Below, piece by piece: positions 16,624-24,999 of a DNA stretch of 64,000 bases. Below the pieces are notes generated by a model. The model ran no database searches and was not told the origin of the DNA. It worked only from the letters and a program-made list of their open reading frames with translations. The stretch is taken from assembly GCA_963727545.1 (NCBI GenBank), contig CAVSGS010000008.1, positions 6,867 to 70,866 on the forward strand, read 5' to 3'. Made by a program: the position numbers and the translations under genes. Source of the DNA: Flexifilum sp963727545. GTDB taxonomy: Bacteria; Chloroflexota; Anaerolineae; Aggregatilineales; Phototrophicaceae. Positions within the stretch are counted from its first letter, which is position 1; the number at the start of each line of letters is the position of its first letter.

Positions 16624-17238
16624 CTAGTCTTCCTGATAGAATTCGATGATCGAGAGCAGCATGGCGTTGGTGAAGGTGTTGACCTGCCGGAGCAGATTTG
16701 CCCACTCGGAGGCGCTGCGCGGCGGCGTGATCTCCGACCACGTCAGCACCGAGTTGGTCACGAAGTCGCTGAAGTAGAGAAAGCCGCGTACCGCCTGCGG
16801 CAGCGTCAGCCCGTCGGCTTCGAGGATGGCGGCGTATTTCTCGCCCAGCCGGATCGCGGAGGCGAGTTTCGCTTCAGGGGCACCGTGCGCGAGGTAATCA
16901 CGCAGCGCTTCGAGCACTTCGCGTCCCTGCTCGCGGAGTTTCTCGCGCGAGGGGTCGCTCATTGCCGTGTACCACGCCTCGCTGTTGAGTTCGCCGACCT
17001 GCATCCGGGTGCGACCGAGCGCGTTTTGGATGATCACCTGCACTTCGAGCGGCTGAAGCTCGCCCTGTGTCGCTGCGTACTGGAGCAAATCCGACTTGCG
17101 AAAACGGCGATGTCCGCCGGGCGTGCGCCGTGATGGAAGCTCACCTTTATCCGCCCAGTTGCGCACAGTCGCGGGGTGCACGCCAAGCATACTCGCCGCC
17201 TGCCGTAAGCTCACCCACTCCGAAGTTGACTCAGACAT
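16624..17238 (-). CDS. MerR/excisionase-type HTH protein with RsbRD-like C-terminal domain
   Basis: 204 residues from ATG 17238, which follows 'CAAGGGGGATGT' (a TTG further upstream is less likely). The N-terminal HTH is clear: 'VSLRQAASMLGVHPATVRNWADKGELPSRRTPGGHRRFRKSDLLQY' is a MerR/helix-turn-helix-17 DNA-binding domain. The remaining ~140 residues are helical ('LREQGREVLEALRDYL', 'AIRLGEKYAAILEADGLTLPQAVRGFLYF') and resemble the RsbRD/RsbR N-terminal sensor fold. I infer a sensory transcription factor. It is a single gene, convergent to nothing, 370 bases from the AlkA-like gene. Confidence 0.7.
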   Translation of the reverse strand: MSESTSEWVSLRQAASMLGVHPATVRNWADKGELPSRRTPGGHRRFRKSDLLQYAATQGELQPLEVQVIIQNALGRTRMQVGELNSEAWYTAMSDPSREKLREQGREVLEALRDYLAHGAPEAKLASAIRLGEKYAAILEADGLTLPQAVRGFLYFSDFVTNSVLTWSEITPPRSASEWANLLRQVNTFTNAMLLSIIEFYQED

Positions 17239-17340
17239 ACATCCCCCTTGCCGCAATGATCTAAGTATACACGAGCGTGGGGGGTATGGGCTATGACAGC
17301 AGACCGGATAGCTAGCGTAACGCCCGGAGGTAGAGGCTAA

Positions 17341-17386
17341 CCCCTCACCCCCGCCCCTCTCCCACGCAAGCGGGGCGAGGGGAGAA
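17341..17386. repeat. 'CCCCTCACCCCCGCCCCTCTCCC' family repeat
   Basis: One unit with arms CCCCTC and GAGGGG around an ACGCAAGCGGGGC centre, between the HTH gene and the glycosylase. Confidence 0.7.
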
Positions 17387-17434
17387 ACCTACTCCGGTGA
17401 GCATCACGCTGATAGCTTTTGAGCTTAAGTGCGG

Positions 17435-18316
17435 CTAGAGCAGGGCGCGCAGATAGTGCGCCCAATAGCCTTGATAGTCGCCGTAATGCGCGCCTAATTC
17501 GATCACGTCCTGCTCGCCCAGATCCGCGCCGTAGACTTTGCGAACGGCGTCGAGCATTCGTCCTTCGGTGATCGGCACCCGATCCATCCGCCCCAAGCCG
17601 CGAATCAGGATGAAGTTCGCCGACCACGCGCCGATCCCCTTGATGGCGAGCAGCCACGCTTCCACGTCAGCGTAAGGCGCATTCCGCAGCCACGTTTCAT
17701 CCACCGCAGCGAAGGCTTGCGCCGCCGCGCGCAGATAATCGGCTTTGCGCTGGTTGGCGACGATGGCGTCGAGGTCGCGGGCGCGTTCGAGCAGGCGCGG
17801 CGCATCAGGAAAGGCGGTGTGGGTGACCCCCTTGACCGTCAGCGACTCGCCTAACTGATCGCTCAAGCGCGCCTTGAGCGTCAGCCCGACGCGCACGGGG
17901 ATGCGCTGCGACAGAATCGCCCAGCAAGCATTCTCGAAAGGCGTCAAGAACTTGACCTGATGATAGCCGTAGAGCCGTTCGAGCACCGGCGCAAAGGGCG
18001 GATCAGTTTGGGCGAGGGCGTAGAACGGGCGCAGATCGTCGGCGAGGCTGAGAAAGAAGGCGATGCGGTCGGCGGCGGCGTGCTGAAGCTCGGCGCTGAT
18101 CGGTTGGGCGGCGAACAGCGTATAGTCGAGACCGGCGGCACTCGCCGTCACACGAAAGACGACGCTCTGTCCGTCGATCATGACGGCTTTGGTCAGGCTG
18201 CCCTCGCGGATGATCTGCTGGTGGTTGGCAGGGGGAAACTCGCCCAGAAAGGCGAGCGACCGGGTGAAATCGAAGGGCGGGACGGCGCTCAAGCTGCCGG
18301 TGACTGATTGGCTCAT
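17435..18316 (-). CDS. DNA-3-methyladenine glycosylase 2 (AlkA-like, HhH-GPD)
   Basis: 293 residues. The AlkA-type layout is present: an N-terminal beta domain ('VVFRVTASAAGLDYTLFA'), 'FLTPFENACWAILSQRIPVRVG', and the helix-hairpin-helix 'LLAIKGIGAWSANFILIRGLG'. Such enzymes excise alkylated purines. One oddity: where AlkA has its catalytic Asp a few residues after the hairpin, this sequence reads 'RVPITEGRML', so a Glu may stand in for the Asp, or the alignment is shifted. It is last in a probable three-gene minus-strand run (plsY, lipoprotein, this gene). Confidence 0.8.
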   Translation of the reverse strand: MSQSVTGSLSAVPPFDFTRSLAFLGEFPPANHQQIIREGSLTKAVMIDGQSVVFRVTASAAGLDYTLFAAQPISAELQHAAADRIAFFLSLADDLRPFYALAQTDPPFAPVLERLYGYHQVKFLTPFENACWAILSQRIPVRVGLTLKARLSDQLGESLTVKGVTHTAFPDAPRLLERARDLDAIVANQRKADYLRAAAQAFAAVDETWLRNAPYADVEAWLLAIKGIGAWSANFILIRGLGRMDRVPITEGRMLDAVRKVYGADLGEQDVIELGAHYGDYQGYWAHYLRALL

Positions 18317-18385
18317 GCGGTTACCTCATGGTTCACTTCGCGAGTCGATGAGACCAGCATAAGGCGGGCGTGTGACACCATGCTG

Positions 18386-19030
18386 TCAGTAAGTCGGCGT
18401 GATCTCCGGGGTCGCTTCGGGTGTCGCTTCTGGCGTGGTTTCGGGCGGCAGGACGGAGAATGTGCCGCTGTGGAGACACTGATCGTCGATGCCGTCGCCG
18501 GAGACGGTGATCTGCCACGTGTAGTCGCCGGGCAGCGGTAGTTGATCGGCGGGCAGTTCCATGCCGAAGATTTGCCCGCCCACTACCTCTACGCCGAGAT
18601 TTTTGCCGCTGTCGCTGTGAGTCGCTAGAAAATGAACCGTCAGCGCGATCGGTGCGCCGGTTGCGGGATCGGCGACGGCGGTCAGCGGCGTGCCGTAGAA
18701 CAACTCGATGGTGTCGGTCCAGCGGAAGACGTGCCCATCGTCAAAACTGCTGACGACCTGTAATGAGTCGCAGAGATCGGCGAGGCTAGGGATTGGTGAG
18801 GCGGTCAGCGTCGGCGTTACCGGCGTCGGCGTGAAGGTCGCGGTGGGCAGCGGCGTCGGCGTGAGTGTCCATGTCGGCGGCAGGGTGGCGCGAACGATCG
18901 GACCAACGTGCGTGCTAAAACGCGACGTCGGCGTCACCGATGGCGTGCTGGTCGGCGTCGGCGTGACGCCGGATGTGCAAGCTGCACTCAGCAGCAGGAT
19001 GATCGGGGCGACCCGGCGCAGACTACGCAC
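18386..19030 (-). CDS. lipoprotein with Thr/Pro-rich linkers
   Basis: 214 residues beginning 'MRSLRRVAPIILLLSAAC', a lipoprotein signal peptide with lipobox SAAC. A Thr-Pro-rich spacer (residues ~20-80) follows, then an extracytoplasmic domain containing two Cys ('LADLCDSLQVVSSFDDG', 'DDQCLHSGTF'), and a C-terminal 'TTPEATPEATPEITPTY' repeat tail. The family is unknown. Its start lies eight bases inside the 3' end of plsY, so both are translated together. Confidence 0.75.
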   Translation of the reverse strand: MRSLRRVAPIILLLSAACTSGVTPTPTSTPSVTPTSRFSTHVGPIVRATLPPTWTLTPTPLPTATFTPTPVTPTLTASPIPSLADLCDSLQVVSSFDDGHVFRWTDTIELFYGTPLTAVADPATGAPIALTVHFLATHSDSGKNLGVEVVGGQIFGMELPADQLPLPGDYTWQITVSGDGIDDQCLHSGTFSVLPPETTPEATPEATPEITPTY

Positions 19031-19664
19031 GTTCGCCGAAACGACGCTCCGTGCCGTCGAGCAGATGGTGGATGTTCTCGCGGAAGCGGATCAAGATCAG
19101 TGTGGTGATCGCCAGCGCGTAAAAAGTGTATTCAACCGGGACCGTATGCTGGCTGACGAGCACGAGCAGCCACGCGACGCCGAGGGCGAACATCAGCAGG
19201 ACGCCGAGCGAGACGTAGCGAGTGAGAGCGATGATGAAGCCGCAGAGGACGAGCATCGCGGCGATGACGTGCAGGGGCATGATCAGGATGAGCGTGCCGA
19301 AGGCGGTCGCCGCACCCTTGCCGCCCCGGATGGTGCCGGTCAGGATCGTCGCAAACAGCGACCAGTTGTGCCCGATAATGGCGACAATCGCGCCGATCGT
19401 CATCCCGGCGGCGGGGTTCTCCGGCATGATCTTGGTGGCGATCAACATCGCCAGAATGCCTTTACAGCTATCGAAGAACCAGACCAGCAAGCCCCAGCCA
19501 ATACCACCGGTCGCGCGGATGACGTTGGTTGCGCCCATGTTGCCGCTGCCTACTTCGAAAATGTTGACATGGCGCAGCCGCCCGACCAGATAAGCTGTCG
19601 GGACGGAACCCAACAAATAACTCACCACAACTACCAGTATTACACGCGCTAACTCACTGTTCAT
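19023..19664 (-). CDS. plsY: glycerol-3-phosphate acyltransferase PlsY
   Basis: The integral membrane acyltransferase that moves an acyl group from acyl-phosphate to glycerol-3-phosphate, the first step of phospholipid synthesis. Diagnostic motifs are all present: 'SYLLGSVPTAYLVG', 'GSGNMGATNV', 'IGHNWSLF' and 'GGKGAATAFG', with about five membrane helices. The start is ATG 19664, six bases after GGAG; the seven codons further upstream (GTG) are unlikely. First gene of the minus-strand set with the lipoprotein and glycosylase. The 3' tail is longer than usual by a short basic segment. Confidence 0.92.
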   Translation of the reverse strand: MNSELARVILVVVVSYLLGSVPTAYLVGRLRHVNIFEVGSGNMGATNVIRATGGIGWGLLVWFFDSCKGILAMLIATKIMPENPAAGMTIGAIVAIIGHNWSLFATILTGTIRGGKGAATAFGTLILIMPLHVIAAMLVLCGFIIALTRYVSLGVLLMFALGVAWLLVLVSQHTVPVEYTFYALAITTLILIRFRENIHHLLDGTERRFGERA

Positions 19665-19685
19665 GATGCTCCAAGTACGGCTCAC

Positions 19686-20092
19686 ACGATCACGATGGAA
19701 AGTTTAACATAATTTAAAACCCTTTAATGTTGATAAAGTAACGGTGGAAGCCAATAGTTACGGCGGATTCACGGTTCTCTCATAAAGTGGAACCCCCGCT
19801 CGTCCTCGAATGCCACGATTTAGTTCTAACCGCCAAAGTAGGATCAAGTCGAAGAATTAGAAAAGAAATTGAACCGCCAAGCCGCTAAGTACGCCAAGAA
19901 TTGATTAAAAGTATTTACTCGCTCAACTGGTAGACGCTGCTTGGCGACGATTCAGCAAAGCAGCGCCAAAGTCAGCCATTGTTCTTGGCGTTCTTGGCGT
20001 CATGGCGGTTAAAGTCGTAGCTCAGGTCGCTTATTCGGGCGCGCAGCTTGTGACTTTCTCCAGCGCGCGGACGATGCTACAATACCGGGCTT
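19686..20092. other. 407-base divergent intergenic region
   Basis: Lies between plsY and the CAP-LysM gene. The first ~180 bases are AT-rich and probably hold both promoters. The rest is taken by the inverted-repeat element at 19871-20013. No gene is apparent. Confidence 0.6.
19871..20013. repeat. 'GAACCGCCAAG/CTTGGCGGTTC' inverted-repeat element
   Basis: Left arm 'GAACCGCCAAG...ACGCCAAGAA' (19871-19900) faces right arm 'GTTCTTGGCGTTCTTGGCG...GGCGGTTAAA' (19980-20013) across about 80 bases. The same arms occur in the element at 52196-52434. Confidence 0.7.
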
Positions 20093-21304
20093 ATGCGATG
20101 GAAACTACTTTTGATCATGTTCGCCCTCTTGGTGGGCGTTTTTCCGGCGCAGGCACAAGAGGCGAGCGATCTGCTAGGGCGAATCAACGCCTTGCGCGCC
20201 GCGCACGGTCTGCCATCCCTGACGCTCAACAGCGCATTAGGCGTTGCGGCACAGCAGCAAGCGCAGTGGATCGTCGATAACGGGCAGATCAGCCACACCC
20301 ACCCGGATGGATCGGGACCGCGCACGCGCGCGCTCAATGCGGGTTACCCCTCAACCAACGTCGGCGAGAATATCTACGGCGGCACCAACGCGACCGCCGG
20401 TGATGCGTGGACCTTCTGGATCAACTCGCCGATCCACTTCAACACCATGATCAGCCCCTATTTCAACGAACTGGGTATCGGCATCGCGCGCGGGAGCTGG
20501 GGCGCGGCTTACGTGTTCGTCTTCGGCGGCGCGAACGTCGAGCCGGTGATCCGCACGAGCGGGGGTCAGGGTGGTTCGAACGCGGCAGCGGCTCCGGCGG
20601 GTCCGCCCGCTTACGTCGGCGGCGTGGACGAGCACGGCAACATCAAGCACATTGTCCAGCCGGGCGATACGCTGGGCGACATCGCCCTGATCTACGGCTA
20701 TACGTGGGGGGATTTGCCCTACATGATGCAGCTCAACGGGCTAGAAAACGTGCGCGACCTCGAAGTCGGCAGCACGTTCCTCGTGCCGCCCAAGGCGGGG
20801 ACCTACACGCCGACGCCGGGCGACAATCCGGCTGACGCTGCGGCTGGCGCTGCGGCTGGCGCTGCGGCGACCGAAGCGCCACCGGCTGATGCGCCGTCGA
20901 CGGTCGAGGTCGCGCCGCTCGACATTGCGACGGCGACCCCAGAGCTACCGGACGTGGCGACCACGACTCCCTATGCTCCGCTCCAAGCGCCGACGGCAAC
21001 TCCCGCCGCCGTGGTGGAGGTTTTGCCCACGGCGACGCTGGCAATCAGCCCGACCAGCGCGATCGCGACCGCCGGGGCAAACATCGTGCCGCCGGGCTTC
21101 GACGACGATCCGACGCCGGGCGCGACCGAGATCGCGGCATTAGCGACGCCGGACGATCTGCGGGTGGTGACAGCGGACGTGGTGCCGCAGTCGCGCAGCA
21201 CGATTCAGACGTGGATCGTGATCGCGCTGGCGGTGCAGGTCGTGATCGTGATCGGCGCGGGGATCGAGTTCGGGCGGCGAACGCTCAAGAAGCGAAGTAA
21301 GTGA
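20093..21304 (+). CDS. surface-anchored CAP-domain protein with LysM
   Basis: 403 residues. Signal peptide 'LLLIMFALLVGVFPAQAQ', then a CAP/SCP domain (residues ~25-145; 'LLGRINALRAAHGLPSL', 'HTHPDG', 'VGENIYGG', 'WINSPIHFNTMI'), then a LysM peptidoglycan-binding module (~187-240; 'HIVQPGDTLGDIALIYGYTWGDL'), an Ala/Pro/Thr-rich linker, and a C-terminal membrane helix with basic tail ('WIVIALAVQVVIVIGAGIEF...RRTLKKRSK'). The combination suggests a wall-associated protein anchored in the membrane. The Ala-rich run near residue 245 comes from a small tandem DNA repeat (GCTGCGGCTGGC). Confidence 0.85.
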   Translation: MRWKLLLIMFALLVGVFPAQAQEASDLLGRINALRAAHGLPSLTLNSALGVAAQQQAQWIVDNGQISHTHPDGSGPRTRALNAGYPSTNVGENIYGGTNATAGDAWTFWINSPIHFNTMISPYFNELGIGIARGSWGAAYVFVFGGANVEPVIRTSGGQGGSNAAAAPAGPPAYVGGVDEHGNIKHIVQPGDTLGDIALIYGYTWGDLPYMMQLNGLENVRDLEVGSTFLVPPKAGTYTPTPGDNPADAAAGAAAGAAATEAPPADAPSTVEVAPLDIATATPELPDVATTTPYAPLQAPTATPAAVVEVLPTATLAISPTSAIATAGANIVPPGFDDDPTPGATEIAALATPDDLRVVTADVVPQSRSTIQTWIVIALAVQVVIVIGAGIEFGRRTLKKRSK

Positions 21305-21625
21305 AACGGGCAGGTATTCGTTTTTAGTGCTTGGTTTTTAGCTAAAAACTAAGCGCGTAGGTGGTGTAAAGTGTCGCCGAGGGTTTATGCTCTTTAACAC
21401 TTGGATACGGAGAACGGGCGCAGCACGCTGCGCCCCTACAACCCCTCACCCCCGACCCCTCTCCCACGCGAGCGGGGAGAGGGGAGACAACCGGCGATTT
21501 GAGAGGAACCTACCCCGTAAACCACATTAACCCCCGGCGAAGTAGCTTACTCTCTCAGTTCTCGGTGTTTAACTAAAAACTAACGACTAATTACTAATGA
21601 CTGACAACCCATTGGGGAATTTTCC
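21305..21625. other. 321-base intergenic region with repeats
   Basis: Contains a hairpin 'GTTTTTAGCTAAAAAC' (21332-21350), a GTAGGGGC hairpin with arm GCAGC (21417-21439), a CCTCACCCCC unit (21442-21485) and an AT-rich 'AACTAAAAACTAACGACTAATTACTAATGAC' type tract just before the next gene. No coding sequence is seen. Confidence 0.65.
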
Positions 21626-22075
21626 ATGCTGACGACCATCCGCAAGTATGCGCGAGCCTTCGGGCTGGCGCTGCGCTACACGCTGCGGGGCGAACAACCG
21701 CCGCTGATGCAGGTGCGCACGCAGCATCCGCAGATCGCGGCATGGTGGACGGAGACGAGTCGTTTGCTGGATGCGATCGAGCGGGCGGCGGATGCTGCCG
21801 GGATCGACGCGGCGGCACGGGACGCGCTGAAGCTGCACGTCGACAAGCACGACCTGAGCATGACCACGATCCTCGCGACGATTCGTTATCACGCCGAGCA
21901 CGAATATCCGTATTTGCTGGCGCACACCGATGAATTCAACAACGTCACCCTGCAAGCGATCAACCTCAACGATCGCTTTTTAGCCCGCCAGTTGAGCGAC
22001 GCCGCCCCCTCGCAGTTGCAGCCCTCGATTGACGCCTTGGTCGCGCACCTCGACGCACTACCAGCAATTCAGTAG
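21626..22075 (+). CDS. hypothetical soluble helical protein
   Basis: 149 residues, mostly helical, with no signal or membrane segment. Recognisable features are a central 'DALKLHVDKHDLSMTTILATIRYHAEHEYPYLL' with four His residues that could bind metal, and a Leu-rich end. The ATG follows 'GGGGAATTTTCC', a weak ribosome site. Codon use matches neighbours. I do not recognise the family. It lies upstream of the Flp pilin but is separated by a promoter, so a functional link is not shown. Confidence 0.5.
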   Translation: MLTTIRKYARAFGLALRYTLRGEQPPLMQVRTQHPQIAAWWTETSRLLDAIERAADAAGIDAAARDALKLHVDKHDLSMTTILATIRYHAEHEYPYLLAHTDEFNNVTLQAINLNDRFLARQLSDAAPSQLQPSIDALVAHLDALPAIQ

Positions 22076-22115
22076 AACGTAAGAAATTCTTCACAAAAAA
22101 TTCGTGACCTTAAGG

Positions 22116-22143
22116 TTGTAACGGAAAAAACTTGTGGTAGCAT
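22116..22143 (+). promoter_or_regulatory. possible promoter of the Flp-type pilin
   Basis: TTGTAA and TAGCAT spaced by 16 bases in an AT-rich leader, about 50 bases before the pilin start. Confidence 0.35.
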
Positions 22144-22194
22144 GAACTTAGCACAAATTGCTGGTGCATCATCATTCATTCAGGAGAAATCATC

Positions 22195-22341
22195 ATGATG
22201 TATATGCCCCGTGAAGAAGGTCAAGGTCTCGTAGAATATGCCTTGATCCTTGTCTTGGTTGCCGTCGTGGTCATCGTCATTCTGGCGCTGCTCGGACCCG
22301 CCATCGGCAACATTTTCTCGAACGTCATCAACACGCTCTAA
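22195..22341 (+). CDS. Flp/Fap-family type IVb pilin
   Basis: A 48-residue protein too short for most gene finders, but well supported. The sequence begins 'MMYMPREEGQGLVEYALIL', continues with a hydrophobic stretch and ends 'LLGPAIGNIFSNVINTL'. The 'GQGLVEYALIL' segment is the hallmark of Flp pilins: prepilin peptidase cuts before the first residue after the second Gly-region, with Glu followed by Tyr in the mature N-terminus. An 'AGGAG' ribosome site sits at 22182-22186. It has its own promoter-like sequence and a strong terminator, and there are no Tad assembly genes beside it. The prepilin peptidase at 33647 could process it. Confidence 0.88.
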   Translation: MMYMPREEGQGLVEYALILVLVAVVVIVILALLGPAIGNIFSNVINTL

Positions 22342-22360
22342 AACCAATCAGCTCGGTACG

Positions 22361-22404
22361 AAAAATCTGGCGCTGTCCGCATGGCAGCGCCAGATTTTTG
22401 TTTT
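22361..22404 (+). terminator. strong terminator after the Flp pilin
   Basis: Fifteen-base perfect stem beginning AAAAATCTGGCGCTG, loop of nine, with the complement running into TTTTTGTTTT. Bidirectional in form. Confidence 0.92.
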
Positions 22405-22507
22405 AAATCGATGAGAGTATCGCCAATTTTTTGTGAAATCATTACCACTTCGCCCCCATTTTGTGATAAAAATAGGTATCGGTTTTGGGTTCAACTGTAG
22501 GCTATCA

Positions 22508-22813
22508 ATGGAAACCCTGTATTCGGAACTTGAAACGGCGATGGAAGCCGAACTAACACCAAAAATCCTCGACATTCTGGTCGATCTTGCTGAGATTGCG
22601 CTGACCAATGGCGATCAAGACACCGCCGTTGAGATTCTGGCGCTGGCGTTGAATTATCCGATGCGAGTCGAGACGCTGGAACGCGCCGAAGCGATGTTTT
22701 CCGAGCTGGAACTGGAACTCTGCCCGCGCGCGATCTGGGATGCTTGCGATCAGGCGCAGCGGATGACGCTCGACGACATGGTGCTGCGGATTCTGAGAGA
22801 GTCGGCGGAGTAG
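22508..22813 (+). CDS. small helical protein, TPR-like C-terminal segment
   Basis: 101 residues from ATG 22508; upstream in-frame codons lie in an AT-rich non-coding stretch. The sequence 'ILVDLAEIALTNGDQDTAVEILALALNYPMRVETLERAEAMFSELELEL' resembles the end segments of TPR-containing bacterial transcriptional activators (BTAD/LuxR-type ends) common in Chloroflexota. It has no DNA-binding domain, so it may be a remnant or a stand-alone adaptor. Acidic overall. Function unknown. Confidence 0.5.
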   Translation: METLYSELETAMEAELTPKILDILVDLAEIALTNGDQDTAVEILALALNYPMRVETLERAEAMFSELELELCPRAIWDACDQAQRMTLDDMVLRILRESAE

Positions 22814-22910
22814 CGCAAGAGAAGTACCGAGTGCTGAGCAATGAGTGCTGAGTAAGGGCGTTCTCTAGCAGCGCCGTGATTTAGCGCAGGTTTCTCGAAG
22901 AATGGATACC

Positions 22911-22938
22911 GTAGGGGCGTAATATATTACGCCCCTAC
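22911..22938. repeat. palindromic repeat (GTAATA inner arm)
   Basis: Perfect GTAGGGGC-family palindrome, 14 bases per arm with no loop, just downstream of the first htpG copy. Confidence 0.85.
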
Positions 22939-22966
22939 ATTAGATTCTCCCCCTACAAATGCGCGT

Positions 22967-24932
22967 TTATTCCTCGGTTGCTTCGTCTGCCGCGTCGGTT
23001 TCGGCGGGAGCAGACTCGGCTTCGTGCGCCGGTGCTGATCCGCCGGTTGCCGCCTGCATCAGCGTATACAACCGCTGCGCCATCGACGCCGGGTCGGGGT
23101 GGATGCCGTCTTGCAGCAGCGCGGTCTCGAAAACCTGCTCGACCACCGTGTCGATCAGCGGGTTGTCGGGCGACGTTGCGATCAGGTTGCTGAGGTTGTG
23201 CAGCAGCGGATGCTTGGCGTTGAGTTCGAGAATCTTGACCGGCAGCTCGTAGTCCCGATCCATCAAGCGGTTGATGCGGAACATATTCCGCTGCGGATCG
23301 TTGTCCTTGCTGACCAAGCGCGCCGGACTGCCGACGAGGTTCTTGCTCTCGCGGACTTCGACCACCCGGTCGCCGAGCAGGTCGGCGAAGCGCTGGCGCA
23401 CCGAGCCGAAATCGGCTTGCGGCAGCGGCTCTTCTTCGGCGGCTTCTTCTTCCGCTTGGACTTCCCCGATTTCACTCAAATCAATGTCGGCTTCGTCGGC
23501 GGCGCGCAGCTTGTGCCCGTCAAATTCGCTCAAGCCCATCAACAGGATCGGGTCAACCGGGTCGCTGAAGTAGAGCACCTCGATCCCGCGCTGGCGGAAG
23601 CTGTCGAGATGCGGGCTGCGGCTGGCGCTGGCGAAATCCTCGCCCAGCACGTAGTAAATGTCGGTCTGCCCCTTGACCATCCGGCTCACGTAATCCGCCA
23701 GCGTCGTCCAGTCGTCGGCGTTGTCGGAATGGGTGCTGGGGAAGAGCAGCAGCGGCTCGATGTCGGCGTGATCGGCGGGGCTGACGGCGATCCCCTGCTT
23801 GAGCATCCGCCCGAAGGCGGCGAAAATCTGGTGATACTGCTCCGGCTCTTTGGTCATGGTGCGCTTGAGTTCGCTCAAGACCTTGCCGGTGAGCGTCTTC
23901 TTGAGCGTCGCCATGATGCGGGTCGCCTGCACGCTCTCGCGCGAGACGTTGAGCGGCAGGTCTTCGCTGTCAACCACGCCCTGCACGAACTGGAGATATT
24001 CGGGCAGCAGGTCGGTGGTGTATTCCTGAATCAGAATTTTGCGGGCGTAGAGCTTCAGCCCCGGCTCGCGGCGCAGGCTGAGCATACTCCGCTCCGGGCT
24101 GGCGGGGACGTAGAGCAGCGCGTAGAACTGGAGCGGCACGTCGGCGCGCATGTAGATGCGCAGCAGCGGGTCTTCGAAGTCGAGCGTGAGCATCTTGTAG
24201 AAGTCGTTGTACTGCTCGTCGGTGACTTCTTTGGGGTCCTGCCGCCAGATCGCCTGCTGCTTATTGACGGCTTCTTCGCTGTCGCCGACGTAAATCGGGA
24301 AGGCGATGTAATCGGAGTGGCGGCGGACGATGTCGTTGAGCGTCCACGTCTGCAAGAAGTCTTTGGCGTCGTCCTTGAGCGTGATGATCACGTCGGTGCC
24401 GCGCGTTTCGCGCTCGGCTGGGTTCGATGCTGTAGCTGTCGCTGCCGTCCGATTCCCAGACCCACGCCTGCTCGTCGGGGTTGGCGGAGCGGCTGACGAC
24501 GCGGACCTTATCGGCGACCATGAAGACCGAGTAGAAGCCGACGCCGAACTGCCCGATCAACTCTTGGGCGGAGACGCCTTCCGCCTGCGCCTGCTTGAGC
24601 GCTTCGACGAAGGTTTTCGCGCCGCTGTGGGCAATCGTGCCGAGGTTGTTGATCAGGTCGTCGTGAGTCATGCCGATGCCGGTGTCGCTGATGGTCAGCG
24701 TCCCGGCTTCGTCGTCGGGCTTGATCTCGATGTAGAGTTCGGCGTCGGAGTCGAGCACGTTCTGGTTGGTCAACTGCTCGAACTGGACGCGGTTGAGCGC
24801 GTCCGACGCATTCGAGATCAACTCGCGCAGGAAAATCTCGCGGTCGGTGTAGAGCGAGTGGATCAAAATATTGAGTAACTGCTGAATTTCTGCCTTAAAA
24901 GCGTGTTGTTCGTTGTGTTCGTTCACTGCCAT
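22967..24932 (-). CDS. htpG: HSP90 chaperone HtpG, downstream copy (frameshifted)
   Basis: Nearly identical to the copy at 24961-26955. Start ATG 24932. The N-terminal ATPase region is intact to 'DGSDSYSIEPS', with 'ELISNASDALNRVQFE', 'ISDTGIGMTHDDLINNLGTIAHSG' and 'GQFGVGFYSVFMVADKV'. One extra C near 24418 ('CTCGGCTGGG' against 'CTCGGTGGG' in the other copy) breaks the frame. From about 24391 on, the middle and C-terminal domains are open again to the native end 'ESAPAETDAADEATEE'. As written it would make a truncated N-domain and possibly a separate C-terminal piece. HtpG is an ATP-dependent cytosolic chaperone of stress responses. Confidence 0.85.
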
Positions 24933-24999
24933 GAGCGATCTAAATCCTCGTGCATTCACGTTAACGGATTAACCGTAGCACAGCCGTGTAAGAAAGGGA
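22975..24999. repeat. tandem duplication unit 1 (htpG plus leader)
   Basis: About 2025 bases, repeated almost base for base at 25000-27021. The unit includes the leader with 'CGTTAACGGATTAACCG'. The junction (24999/25000) joins 'AAGAAAGGGA' of one leader to 'CGGTTGCTTCG' of the other gene end, with no evident homology at the joint. Confidence 0.93.
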
